The position numbers and the translations under genes were made by a program. DNA of 64,000 nt from positions 1-64,000 of the forward strand of contig NZ_SDLV01000019.1 of NCBI RefSeq assembly GCF_004916905.1. The letters are read 5' to 3'. Under the pieces are notes generated by a model. It had not been told where the DNA came from. It saw only the letters and a list, made by a program, of their open reading frames with translations, and did not search any database. Position 1 is the stretch's first letter. Each line of letters starts with the position of its first letter. The stretch comes from Chryseobacterium candidae. Lineage in GTDB: Bacteria; Bacteroidota; Bacteroidia; Flavobacteriales; Weeksellaceae. Below, in pieces: positions 44,802 through 53,798 of the stretch.

Positions 44802-45815
44802 ATGAAAAACAACAGCTTTTTACTCTCCGCAAAAGGAATCTGTACTGCAGCTTTTCTTTCCTTAAACACAATCCTTTATGCACAGAAAGCAGCAGATATC
44901 TCAACCCTTTCAGAAAAAACATTAAGTACCATTCTGGAAAAAAACAGAACGTATTATACTCAGGGAAAAGTAGCAGATTACATTCCTGAGCTAGGGAAAA
45001 TGGATGCTAAGGCAATAGCTTTTTCAGTAGTTGATAAAAATGGAAAAGTATTCAATGCCGGTGATGTTAATAAAAAATTCACCATGCAGAGTATTTCCAA
45101 AATCATATCATTAATGGTAGCAGTAAACGAAAAAGGAGAAGCTCATATTTTCGACAAAATGGGATATTTCGGATCAGATAAACCCTTCAACCACTTTTCA
45201 AACCTTGAGACTACGGGAAAGCCGCTTAATCCAATGATGAATGCCGGAGCAATTCTTACCACTTCACTAATCTCCGGAGATGGCGAAAAACCATTCCTTA
45301 AAATACTGGATATGGTAAGATACATTACCAAAAATCCATCCCTAGATTATAACAAATCAGTTTACGAATCTGAAAAATCAACAGGCCACCGAAACCGTGG
45401 TATGTTTTACATCATGAAAAACAGCGGACTTATTTCCGGAAACGAAGACCAGCTGGACAATTATTTCAAACAGTGTTCCATTGAACTTACCGCTGAAGAC
45501 CTCGCAAAAATAGGTTACTTTTTTGCCAACCAGTGCGTTAGATTCGACGGAGATGCCACTTATAAAAACGCAGATACAGCAAAATTAGTAGAATCACAAA
45601 TGCTGACAGCCGGAATGTATGAGTTCAGCGGTGAATATTCAAGAACAGTGGGCTTGCCAAGCAAATCCGGTGTCGGGGGCGGAATTACGGTAAGTGTTCC
45701 GGGAAAAATAGGAATCGGGGTATTCAGCCCTGCTTTAGATCAACATGGAAATTCTCTGGCCGGGTATCATATGATATTAGATCTGGCAAAGCAGTACGGA
45801 TTAACTATATTTTAA
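44802..45815 (+). CDS. glsA: Exported glutaminase A
   Basis: A 337-aa enzyme that hydrolyses glutamine to glutamate and ammonia. The N-terminal stretch KGICTAAFLSLNTILYAQ is a signal peptide, which places it in the periplasm, unlike E. coli GlsA. Ser97-x-x-Lys100 in FTMQSISKI is the catalytic serine-lysine pair of the beta-lactamase-like fold. Other family motifs are NPMMNAGAI, GHRNRGM, QCSIELTAEDLAKIGYFFAN and KSGVGGGI. Full length. It has its own promoter and terminator. Confidence 0.92.
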   Translation: MKNNSFLLSAKGICTAAFLSLNTILYAQKAADISTLSEKTLSTILEKNRTYYTQGKVADYIPELGKMDAKAIAFSVVDKNGKVFNAGDVNKKFTMQSISKIISLMVAVNEKGEAHIFDKMGYFGSDKPFNHFSNLETTGKPLNPMMNAGAILTTSLISGDGEKPFLKILDMVRYITKNPSLDYNKSVYESEKSTGHRNRGMFYIMKNSGLISGNEDQLDNYFKQCSIELTAEDLAKIGYFFANQCVRFDGDATYKNADTAKLVESQMLTAGMYEFSGEYSRTVGLPSKSGVGGGITVSVPGKIGIGVFSPALDQHGNSLAGYHMILDLAKQYGLTIF

Positions 45816-45937
45816 TATTTTCAGTAAACCTATTAGTAAGCAGATCGTTTATCAGCTATTCAAATCAATAAAAACGACACAATACATCCGTAAAATGGCT
45901 TATTAGTCAAAAAAAACATCAACAATCAACACATACA

Positions 45938-45974
45938 AAAACAGTAAGCATATCAGATACTTACTGTTTTTTTT
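45938..45974 (+). terminator. Terminator after the glutaminase gene
   Basis: An 11-bp perfect stem AAAACAGTAAG/CTTACTGTTTT (45938-45948 with 45960-45970) followed by more T. It lies 123 nt after the stop codon. Confidence 0.75.
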
Positions 45975-46204
45975 ATGAATTTCGGAAAGATATTTAAATT
46001 ATTATTAAAAATATCTATCTGTTTATTTATCAAAAAGATATAAAAAATTCATAAATAATTCAAATTAAATCACAATATATTGATTAATTTTAATTAAATT
46101 AGCTTTTTAATTTTATCAGATTCACAAAGGTATTTTTTACATTTTTGAACCTTATCTAGGGTATATTATCTTTTTGTAATATACCTGAAAACAATTCTCT
46201 TGTT

Positions 46205-46237
46205 TTTGAAATATTTTATTTTTTATTCCTATATTTG
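46205..46237 (+). promoter_or_regulatory. Promoter of the polyketide/glycolipid cluster
   Basis: TTTG at 46205-46208, a 21-nt spacer and TATATTTG at 46230-46237 match the Bacteroidota consensus at both boxes and in spacing. It is the best promoter in the 780-nt gap before the first synthase gene. It implies a 5' untranslated region of about 510 nt. Confidence 0.65.
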
Positions 46238-46245
46238 ACTAACAT

Positions 46246-46277
46246 TTTTTTAACTATAACTATTTATAGTTAAAAAA
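46246..46277 (+). promoter_or_regulatory. Perfect palindrome at the cluster transcription start
   Basis: TTTTTTAACTATAA (46246-46259) and TTATAGTTAAAAAA (46264-46277) are perfect complements around CTAT. It begins 8 nt after the -7 box, so it covers the expected start point. It may be an operator for a repressor or a stem at the 5' end of the message. Confidence 0.65.
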
Positions 46278-46513
46278 TATAAGATTGTACCGGCCATGTT
46301 TCTAAGAATAAGGAAACAATAAATATACTTTAATAGCATTTGAACAACAGATATTTTTACATTAAAAAATTGTTATCAAATAACATTTATGATTAAAGAT
46401 ATATTACAGTTTCATTATTTTTATTTTCTCATCATCGCAAATTGCTATTTATACATATAATATAAGCTTTTTTGCAATGAGATATCATTAATCATTTCTA
46501 TACCGTAAATGCT

Positions 46514-46672
46514 ATGAAAAACCTGACCAAAACCTGGCTATTATCCTTTGAAAAGCCAGATATAATTACTATAACCCAAAATCTATCTGTAACTGACAGA
46601 TCATTAAATAATTATCATAAAACAATATCAATTTTTAGCGATTTGATAAAAACCAATTTTATTATATCCTAA
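46514..46672 (+). CDS. 52-aa ORF in the leader of the synthase gene
   Basis: The ORF begins MKNLTKTWLLSFEKPDIITI. The synthase gene 243 nt downstream begins MKKLTIIGLTPFEKPDVNLV. Shared positions are M-K-x-L-T and FEKPD, and the underlying DNA is also similar (TTTGAAAAGCC in both). After residue 20 the two differ. It may be a decayed partial duplication of the synthase start, or a real upstream ORF. No function can be given. Confidence 0.35.
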   Translation: MKNLTKTWLLSFEKPDIITITQNLSVTDRSLNNYHKTISIFSDLIKTNFIIS

Positions 46673-46756
46673 CAAAAAGTAATGGTCTTACTATGCAAAG
46701 ACCTTGCATTCTGTTATTAAACTCTTGCTATCATTCAATAATTCAATTAACACGCC

Positions 46757-49700
46757 ATGAAAAAATTAACCATTATTGGACTGACGCCTTTTGAAAAGCC
46801 GGACGTTAACCTTGTATCCCGACTGCACCAGGCAGGTGCATTGCCCGTACTAAGTTTAGGAAATGAGCTAACGAAAGCCCAGGAAGCGTTACATCAACTT
46901 GATCAGATAAACGTACCATCCTATGGTATTTATTTTTCTAACGATGATTTCACCACTCTTCAAATTCCTGAAAAAGTAAGATTTGCGATCCTTCCGTTCG
47001 GAATGTCTAAGCCACTCAATATACCTGTTATTTTTCAGGTAACCAGTTTGGAAGAGGCCACACAGGCTGAACAGTCAGGAGCAGAAGGAATCATTATCAA
47101 AGGAAATGAAGCGGGTGGATTAGTAGGTTATGAGTCCACATTTGTATTATTCCAGCGTGTGATCAAAGAAATCCAGAGCATTCCGGTGTGGGTACAGGGA
47201 GGAATAGGCATCCATACCGCAGCAGCAGCAAAAGCTTTGGGAGCAACAGGAATTGTACTGGACAGCCAACTGGCTCTGTTTCCGGAAAGTTCGGTCCCTC
47301 AGGACCTGAAAGAAATCTGCTCAAAACTGAATGGTACAGAAACTAAAGTGATTGCTAACCATCGTGTACTGGTAAGACCCAATTCACCGGTTTTACCTGA
47401 GAATGCAACTGCCGAAGATCTGAGACAATACTTTACAGGTCTAGACCTCAGTACATGTTACATCCCAATGGGACAAGATATTTCATTAGCAACAGATCTG
47501 TATGAAGACTTCAAAACCCTGAGAAAACTGATTTTCGGTTTCAAAGAAGCCATGTATGGACACCTGAAGCAGGCAAAGGCACTGAAAGTAATTGATAAAA
47601 ACAACTCTTTAGCTCAGGAATTGGGTCTGAACTACCCTATCGCTCAAGGTCCAATGACCCGTGTAAGTGATGTTCCTTCATTTGCCAATGCAGTAGCAGA
47701 TGCCGGAGCCTTACCCTTTGTTGCTTTATCCTTATTGAAAGGAGAATCTGCAAAATCTTTGGTAATGGATACCAAAAAGCTGGCTGGTGAAAAAACATGG
47801 GGTGTAGGAATTTTAGGATTTGCTCCACAGGAATTAAGAGATGAACAGACATCATATATATTAGAAGCAAAACCTCCTGTAGTTTTGATTGCCGGAGGAA
47901 GACCCGCACAGGCTAAAGTATTTGAAAAAGCAGGAATAAAATCATTCTTACACGTTCCTTCCCCTGCCCTTCTGGATATTTTCCTCAAAGAAGGCGCGAA
48001 AAACTTTATTTTTGAAGGACGTGAGTGCGGAGGTCACGTAGGTCCTTTGTCCAGTACAGTTCTCTGGGAAAAACAAATTGACCGTATTTTAAAAGAAGAT
48101 CATCCTGAAAACATCAGTGTCTTTTTTGCAGGAGGAATTCATAACGCCTTTTCAACCGCATTCGTTTCTATTATGGCTGCACCATTGGCTGCAAGAGGAG
48201 TGAAAATCGGGGTATTAATGGGTACAGCTTATCTGTATACCCATGAAGCTGTACAAACGGGAGCTATTCAGGAAGAATTCCAGTCTCAGGCCATGCAGGC
48301 GAAGGATACCGTTTTACTGGAAACTGCTCCCGGACATGAAACCCGTTGTTTAAATACAGCTTTTGCTCACCACTTCAATACAGAAAAAGCAAAACTGCTT
48401 GCCGCCGGAATGGACAAAAAGCAGGTATGGGAACAGCTTGAAAAATTAAATGTAGGCCGTTTACGTATTGCCGCTAAAGGAATAGAACGTCAGGGCGACA
48501 AATTGGTCAATATTCCTAAAGATGACCAACTGGACTTAGGAATGTATATGATCGGGCAGGTAGCCACCATGCAGAATCGTGTGATCTCATTGGCTGCTCT
48601 ACATCAAAGTGTGGTAGACAATTATGAATATATTCAGGATGCAGTATTACCGGAAGAACCGATTTCTACGGAAAAACCTCTTGATATCGCCATCGTAGGG
48701 ATGGAATGTATTTTTCCTGGTGCTAAAAACCTTGATGAATACTGGAGAAATATCATTTTAGGAAAAGACAGTGTTACCGAAGTACCGGATGAAAGATGGA
48801 ATAAAGACCTTTATTATAAACCTGATTCCAACGAATCGGATGTATCTCATTCCAAATGGGGAGGATTTATTCCTAAAATCGATTTCGATCCTTTGGCATT
48901 CGGGGTTCCGCCACAATCACTCGCAGCCATTGAACCTACACAGCTTTTAACCTTATTAGTTGCAAAACGTGCAATGGAAGATGCCGGTTATGGCGAAAAG
49001 CACATCAACAGAGAAAACATTTCTGTTATTATAGGTGCTGAAGGAGGTAATGACCTTGCCAACAGCTATAGTTTCAGAGGATATTATAAACAGGTCTTCG
49101 GAGAGCTTCACGAAGAAGTAAAAGAAGCCTTTCCACATACCACCGAGGATTCTTTTCCAGGTATTTTGGCCAATGTGATCGCAGGTAGGATTACGAACCG
49201 TCTGGATTTGGGCGGAAGAAACTTCACAGTAGACGCAGCCTGTGCTTCTTCTTTGGCCGCTATTGATCTGGCTTGCCAGGAACTTGTATTAGGAAAATCT
49301 GATATGGTTCTTGCCGGAGGTGCAGATTTACACAACGGAATTAATGATTACCTGATGTTCTCCAGCACGCATGCCTTATCCAGAAAAGGGAGATGTGCTA
49401 CATTCGACAGTGATGCAGATGGCATTGCTCTTGGAGAAGGTATTGCCATCCTTGTTTTAAAAAGATATGAAGATGCTGTAAGGGATGGAGATCGTATTTA
49501 CTCAGTAATAAAAGGAGTTGGAGGATCCAGTGACGGAAAAGCGTTAGGTTTGACCGCTCCTAGAAAAATAGGCCAGGTAAGAGCCTTAGAGCGTGCTTAT
49601 TCCCAAGCTGGGATCAGTCCAGCTTCCGTAGGTCTTGTAGAAGCTCACGGTACAGGAACAGTAGTAGGTGACAAAACTGAATTAAGTGCATTGACTAATT

Positions 49701-52700
49701 TGTTCAGCCGTTCAGGAGCTTTACCGGGGCAGACTCATCTAGGTTCTGTGAAAACACAGATCGGGCATACCAAATGTGCGGCAGGATTAGCAGGATTAAT
49801 CAAAGCTTCGCTTGCGGTATATCACGGTGTAAAGCCGCCTACCCTTCATCTTCAGCAGCCTAATGCCTATTACAATGCTGAAACCAGTCCATTTGCATTT
49901 CATTCAGAAAGTGGATTATGGTCAGAAAAAAACCGTTATGCAGGAATCAGTGCTTTTGGATTTGGGGGAACCAACTTCCATACGGTCATTGCCAACCATC
50001 CTAAACAGGATAATTCCATTGCCATGCAGTCGTGGCCTTCAGAATTGTTTGTGTTCCGCGGAGATAACTATGAAGAAGCGAAAGAACAGGCAAGTCAGGT
50101 TAAAGTATTATTAGAAATTAACGATGGTATTCCATTAAAAGATATTGCTTACAGTTTAAGCATCAGTTCAGAAAAGCCAATTCAGTTCAGTATTGTTGCA
50201 GACACTGCCGAAGACCTGATGATGAAGCTTGAACTTGTATTGCTGGGAATTGAGACAAAAGACACTTTTACCGTGAATAAAAAAGAAGGTAAAGTAGCAT
50301 TCACATTCCCCGGACAAGGCAGCCAGAGAATCAATATGGCCCGTGACTTATTTGTTGTTTTCCCAGCCATGCGTAAGATTATTGATGAGTATCCTAAACT
50401 TGAAAAAGTAGTTTTCCCATCAAAAACCTTTAATGAAGCTGATTTAAAACAACAGAAAGAAACCATTAAAGATACGCGTTTAGCACAACCGCTTTTAGGA
50501 ATTGTAGACCTTGCACTGGCAAAATTCTTAGAATCATTGGGCATCGTTCCTGATATGCTGGCAGGTCATAGCTATGGTGAAATACCAGCTTTATGTTTTG
50601 CAGGAGTGTTTGGAGAAGATAAACTGGTTGACTTAAGCGTTCAGAGAGCTCAATCTATTTTAGACTCAGTAGAAGGTGGAGATCCGGGTTCCATGCTGGC
50701 GGCAAGTGCTACTCCGGAACGTTTACTGCCAATCATTGCTAAAGTAGAAGGATGTTATCCTGTGAACTTTAATGCTCCTACTCAATGTGTTATCGCAGGA
50801 AGTACGGAAGCCATCAATACATTACTTGAAGTACTTAAACAGGAAGGAATCTCTGCTAAAAAACTGGAAGTTGCCTGTGCATTCCACAGTCCGTTATTGG
50901 CAAAATCCAAGGATTTGTATGCGGAAATACTGAAGGATATTCCTTTCAGTGAAATGCAGATTCCGGTGTGGTCCAATACCACGGCGGAAGTATATCCTAC
51001 GAATCCGGTAGAAATAAAAGAAAGACTTACCGACCATCTGGTACAGCCTGTAAGATTTGTAGAACAGCTTCAGGCCATGTATAACGACGGTGCAAGAATA
51101 TTCATTGAAGTAGGACCAGGAAAAGTACTTACCGGATTGACCAAATCCTGTCTTGAAAAAGATCAGCTTACCCTATATGTAGAAGACAACAGCCGTAATA
51201 AATTCAGTCACCTGCTTTGCATGCTGGCACAATATTTAGGAACAGGTCGAAGCTTTAATATTGATAAACTTTTTGACGGCAGAAGTGTTACGATTATCGA
51301 TCTTAACCAACCTGAGCTTTACAAGAAAAGCCCTGCTATCTGGCGTGTTAACGGGCAGACAGCCCACCCAACTACCGGTAATCTGCCATCTAATGGTGCA
51401 TTGCCACTAATAAACCCTATTCCCATGAACAATTTTACCCATCAACCACAGACACCAGCAACTGAAGCTCAGTCTACCGCTGAACGTATGCTGCAGGAAT
51501 ATTTAAACAGTATGAAATTAATGATACAGGCACAGCGTGATGTGATGCTTTCCTTTATGGGACAGAATCCTCAGGCATTCCCTGCTCCTGTATACCATTC
51601 ACCAGCACCAGCTGCTGCACACCAGCCTATATCTACGATTCCGGTTCAGCCTGTTCATCAGCAACCCGTAGCTGCAGCTCCTGTAAAGCAAGCTCCGTCA
51701 AGAGATATTAAGTCTTTATTATTACAGGTGGTAAGCGACAAAACAGGATACCCTCAGGAAATGCTGGGTATGGAAATGGACCTGGAAGCGGATTTAAGTA
51801 TCGACTCTATCAAAAGAGTAGAAATCATCGGAACACTTCGTAACGAACTGGGAACTCTGGGCAATGGAAATACCAGTGAAGACACCGTTATGGAGCAGCT
51901 TGCCGGAATAAAAACTTTAAGTGGTCTTGTTTCATGGCTTACTGAATTTTCTGGAGCTGAAACCACTGCTGCGACTGAAAAAAAAGGATCAGCTACTGAG
52001 CCTGCAGTTTCAAAATCACAAGCTCAGCCGGCATTCTCTCTTGAAGACCTTCAAAATGCAATCCTGAATATCGTTAGCGAAAAAACAGGATATCCAAAAG
52101 AAATGTTAGGAATTGATCTTGATCTGGAAGCAGATTTGAGTATAGACTCCATTAAACGTATGGAAATCATCGGTGATCTTAAAACTAAGATCGGATTTGG
52201 TCAAAACCTTGAACAGGCTGATGATGTGATGGAAAAACTGGCGGCCATTAAAACTCTTCGTGGTCTGGCAAGCTGGATCAGCGAAATGAATGGGGAAACC
52301 AACGAAACCACTCACGAAGCGAAAGAAGAAAATACTGCAGAGCCAACCCAAAATGTACTCTCACGTCTTCGTTTTGACATCACTCCTACCGATGCTTCTA
52401 AAATACAAAATACAGAAGTATTGCAGGGAAAACGCTTTGCGATTACACAAGATGACAGCAAGCAAACCTCAGCCATCAAAGATGCGTTAGAAAAACATGG
52501 AGCTATTGTAGAGCTGGTAGATACATATAAAGATCTTTCAAATATCGACGGATTAATTATGTTAGACCTATTCTCTGCTGCTGACAAACCAAGCATCATC
52601 GATCACGTAGATCTGATCAAAAAACTGGATTTTGACAAAGCAAAATGGGTATATCTTATTTCAGATATTCCAGCACACCTTCAGGAAATTACAGATGCAA

Positions 52701-53779
52701 GCATATTACGTCATCATCAGGGATATCCGGGACTTTTCAAAAGTTTAGCAAGAGAATTTGATAATACAACTTGTAGATTAATCAGCCTTAGTACGCCTCA
52801 GGAAGTAGATCAGATTGCTGAAATTACGTTGAAGGAAATCCTTACCAATGATAAACCTGCTGAGGTGATTTATAAAAACGATCAGAGACACCAGGTAGAC
52901 ATCATTCCTTCTCCATTATCAACAAGCTTACATGAAGCGCATATCCAGTTAGATCAAAAATCTGTGGTATTGGTATTGGGAGGCGCACAGGGAATCACTG
53001 CCGAATTGGTAAAACACATGTCTCAGGCGTATCCTTGTACTTATATTCTGGTAGGAAGATCAGCGGATCCAAGAAATGTTATTTCTGCGAAAGATTTTGA
53101 GGGAATGAAAACCAAAGAAGAAATCAGAGGTTTCCTGATCAAGTCAGGTCAATTCACTTCTCCTGCAGAAATAGAAAAAGAAACAACGAAGATTTTCAAA
53201 AACAATCAGATCCTGCGTACGATCCGTGATATGGAAGAGCTTGGAAATACCATCATTTACCAATCACTGGATCTTTGTGACGAAGAAGGTTTAAGCAATC
53301 TGATCAGCAGTATTTATGAAAAATACAACCGTCTGGATGGAGTGATTCATGGAGCAGGTCTTTTAGAAGATAAATTATTCAAACAAAAGACAACAAGCTC
53401 TTTCGGACGTGTATTTGACACCAAAGTGAAACCACTTCGTGTATTGGCAGAACAGCTTCGTTCAGACTGCCAGTTTGTAGTTCTGTTCTCAAGTATTGCT
53501 TCTGTATACGGCAACAAAGGCCAGACAGATTATGCTGCGGCCAACAGTGTACTGGATGATTACGCCAATGCTTTAAACAAAAGATTAAAAGGAAAAGTAA
53601 TCTCGATCAACTGGGGACCCTGGAAAGGAGCCGGAATGGTTTCTTCCACTCTTGAATCGGAATACAAACGCAGAGGTATTTCTATGATCCCATTGGATGA
53701 AGGAAAAGAAATCTTCCTTAACGAGATTAAATACGGAACAGAAAGCCAGGTGCTGATCATGTCAGGAAATAATTGGTAA
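46757..53779 (+). CDS. Type I iterative synthase: ER (PfaD-like)-KS-AT-ACP-ACP-KR
   Basis: A 2340-aa multidomain enzyme. Residues 1-600 are nitronate-monooxygenase/PfaD-like FMN barrel sequence, apparently in two copies (GNEAGGLVGYES near 120; RECGGHVGP near 420), serving as enoyl reductase. The ketosynthase (about 641-1065) has the triad Cys829 (VDAACASS), His964 (EAHGTGT) and His1004. The acyltransferase (about 1178-1490) has FPGQGSQ and Ser1272 in GHSYG. After a Pro/Ala-rich linker come two ACPs with Ser1684 and Ser1798, both in DLSIDSIKR. The ketoreductase has GGAQGI and SSIASVYG with Tyr2259. KS-AT-ACP-ACP-KR is the order in PUFA synthase PfaA and heterocyst glycolipid HglE; the fused reductase is unusual. 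No thioesterase. It likely extends an acyl chain with malonyl units. Confidence 0.88.
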   Translation: MKKLTIIGLTPFEKPDVNLVSRLHQAGALPVLSLGNELTKAQEALHQLDQINVPSYGIYFSNDDFTTLQIPEKVRFAILPFGMSKPLNIPVIFQVTSLEEATQAEQSGAEGIIIKGNEAGGLVGYESTFVLFQRVIKEIQSIPVWVQGGIGIHTAAAAKALGATGIVLDSQLALFPESSVPQDLKEICSKLNGTETKVIANHRVLVRPNSPVLPENATAEDLRQYFTGLDLSTCYIPMGQDISLATDLYEDFKTLRKLIFGFKEAMYGHLKQAKALKVIDKNNSLAQELGLNYPIAQGPMTRVSDVPSFANAVADAGALPFVALSLLKGESAKSLVMDTKKLAGEKTWGVGILGFAPQELRDEQTSYILEAKPPVVLIAGGRPAQAKVFEKAGIKSFLHVPSPALLDIFLKEGAKNFIFEGRECGGHVGPLSSTVLWEKQIDRILKEDHPENISVFFAGGIHNAFSTAFVSIMAAPLAARGVKIGVLMGTAYLYTHEAVQTGAIQEEFQSQAMQAKDTVLLETAPGHETRCLNTAFAHHFNTEKAKLLAAGMDKKQVWEQLEKLNVGRLRIAAKGIERQGDKLVNIPKDDQLDLGMYMIGQVATMQNRVISLAALHQSVVDNYEYIQDAVLPEEPISTEKPLDIAIVGMECIFPGAKNLDEYWRNIILGKDSVTEVPDERWNKDLYYKPDSNESDVSHSKWGGFIPKIDFDPLAFGVPPQSLAAIEPTQLLTLLVAKRAMEDAGYGEKHINRENISVIIGAEGGNDLANSYSFRGYYKQVFGELHEEVKEAFPHTTEDSFPGILANVIAGRITNRLDLGGRNFTVDAACASSLAAIDLACQELVLGKSDMVLAGGADLHNGINDYLMFSSTHALSRKGRCATFDSDADGIALGEGIAILVLKRYEDAVRDGDRIYSVIKGVGGSSDGKALGLTAPRKIGQVRALERAYSQAGISPASVGLVEAHGTGTVVGDKTELSALTNLFSRSGALPGQTHLGSVKTQIGHTKCAAGLAGLIKASLAVYHGVKPPTLHLQQPNAYYNAETSPFAFHSESGLWSEKNRYAGISAFGFGGTNFHTVIANHPKQDNSIAMQSWPSELFVFRGDNYEEAKEQASQVKVLLEINDGIPLKDIAYSLSISSEKPIQFSIVADTAEDLMMKLELVLLGIETKDTFTVNKKEGKVAFTFPGQGSQRINMARDLFVVFPAMRKIIDEYPKLEKVVFPSKTFNEADLKQQKETIKDTRLAQPLLGIVDLALAKFLESLGIVPDMLAGHSYGEIPALCFAGVFGEDKLVDLSVQRAQSILDSVEGGDPGSMLAASATPERLLPIIAKVEGCYPVNFNAPTQCVIAGSTEAINTLLEVLKQEGISAKKLEVACAFHSPLLAKSKDLYAEILKDIPFSEMQIPVWSNTTAEVYPTNPVEIKERLTDHLVQPVRFVEQLQAMYNDGARIFIEVGPGKVLTGLTKSCLEKDQLTLYVEDNSRNKFSHLLCMLAQYLGTGRSFNIDKLFDGRSVTIIDLNQPELYKKSPAIWRVNGQTAHPTTGNLPSNGALPLINPIPMNNFTHQPQTPATEAQSTAERMLQEYLNSMKLMIQAQRDVMLSFMGQNPQAFPAPVYHSPAPAAAHQPISTIPVQPVHQQPVAAAPVKQAPSRDIKSLLLQVVSDKTGYPQEMLGMEMDLEADLSIDSIKRVEIIGTLRNELGTLGNGNTSEDTVMEQLAGIKTLSGLVSWLTEFSGAETTAATEKKGSATEPAVSKSQAQPAFSLEDLQNAILNIVSEKTGYPKEMLGIDLDLEADLSIDSIKRMEIIGDLKTKIGFGQNLEQADDVMEKLAAIKTLRGLASWISEMNGETNETTHEAKEENTAEPTQNVLSRLRFDITPTDASKIQNTEVLQGKRFAITQDDSKQTSAIKDALEKHGAIVELVDTYKDLSNIDGLIMLDLFSAADKPSIIDHVDLIKKLDFDKAKWVYLISDIPAHLQEITDASILRHHQGYPGLFKSLAREFDNTTCRLISLSTPQEVDQIAEITLKEILTNDKPAEVIYKNDQRHQVDIIPSPLSTSLHEAHIQLDQKSVVLVLGGAQGITAELVKHMSQAYPCTYILVGRSADPRNVISAKDFEGMKTKEEIRGFLIKSGQFTSPAEIEKETTKIFKNNQILRTIRDMEELGNTIIYQSLDLCDEEGLSNLISSIYEKYNRLDGVIHGAGLLEDKLFKQKTTSSFGRVFDTKVKPLRVLAEQLRSDCQFVVLFSSIASVYGNKGQTDYAAANSVLDDYANALNKRLKGKVISINWGPWKGAGMVSSTLESEYKRRGISMIPLDEGKEIFLNEIKYGTESQVLIMSGNNW

Positions 53780-53798
53780 AACGCTGCATAAACTCAAT

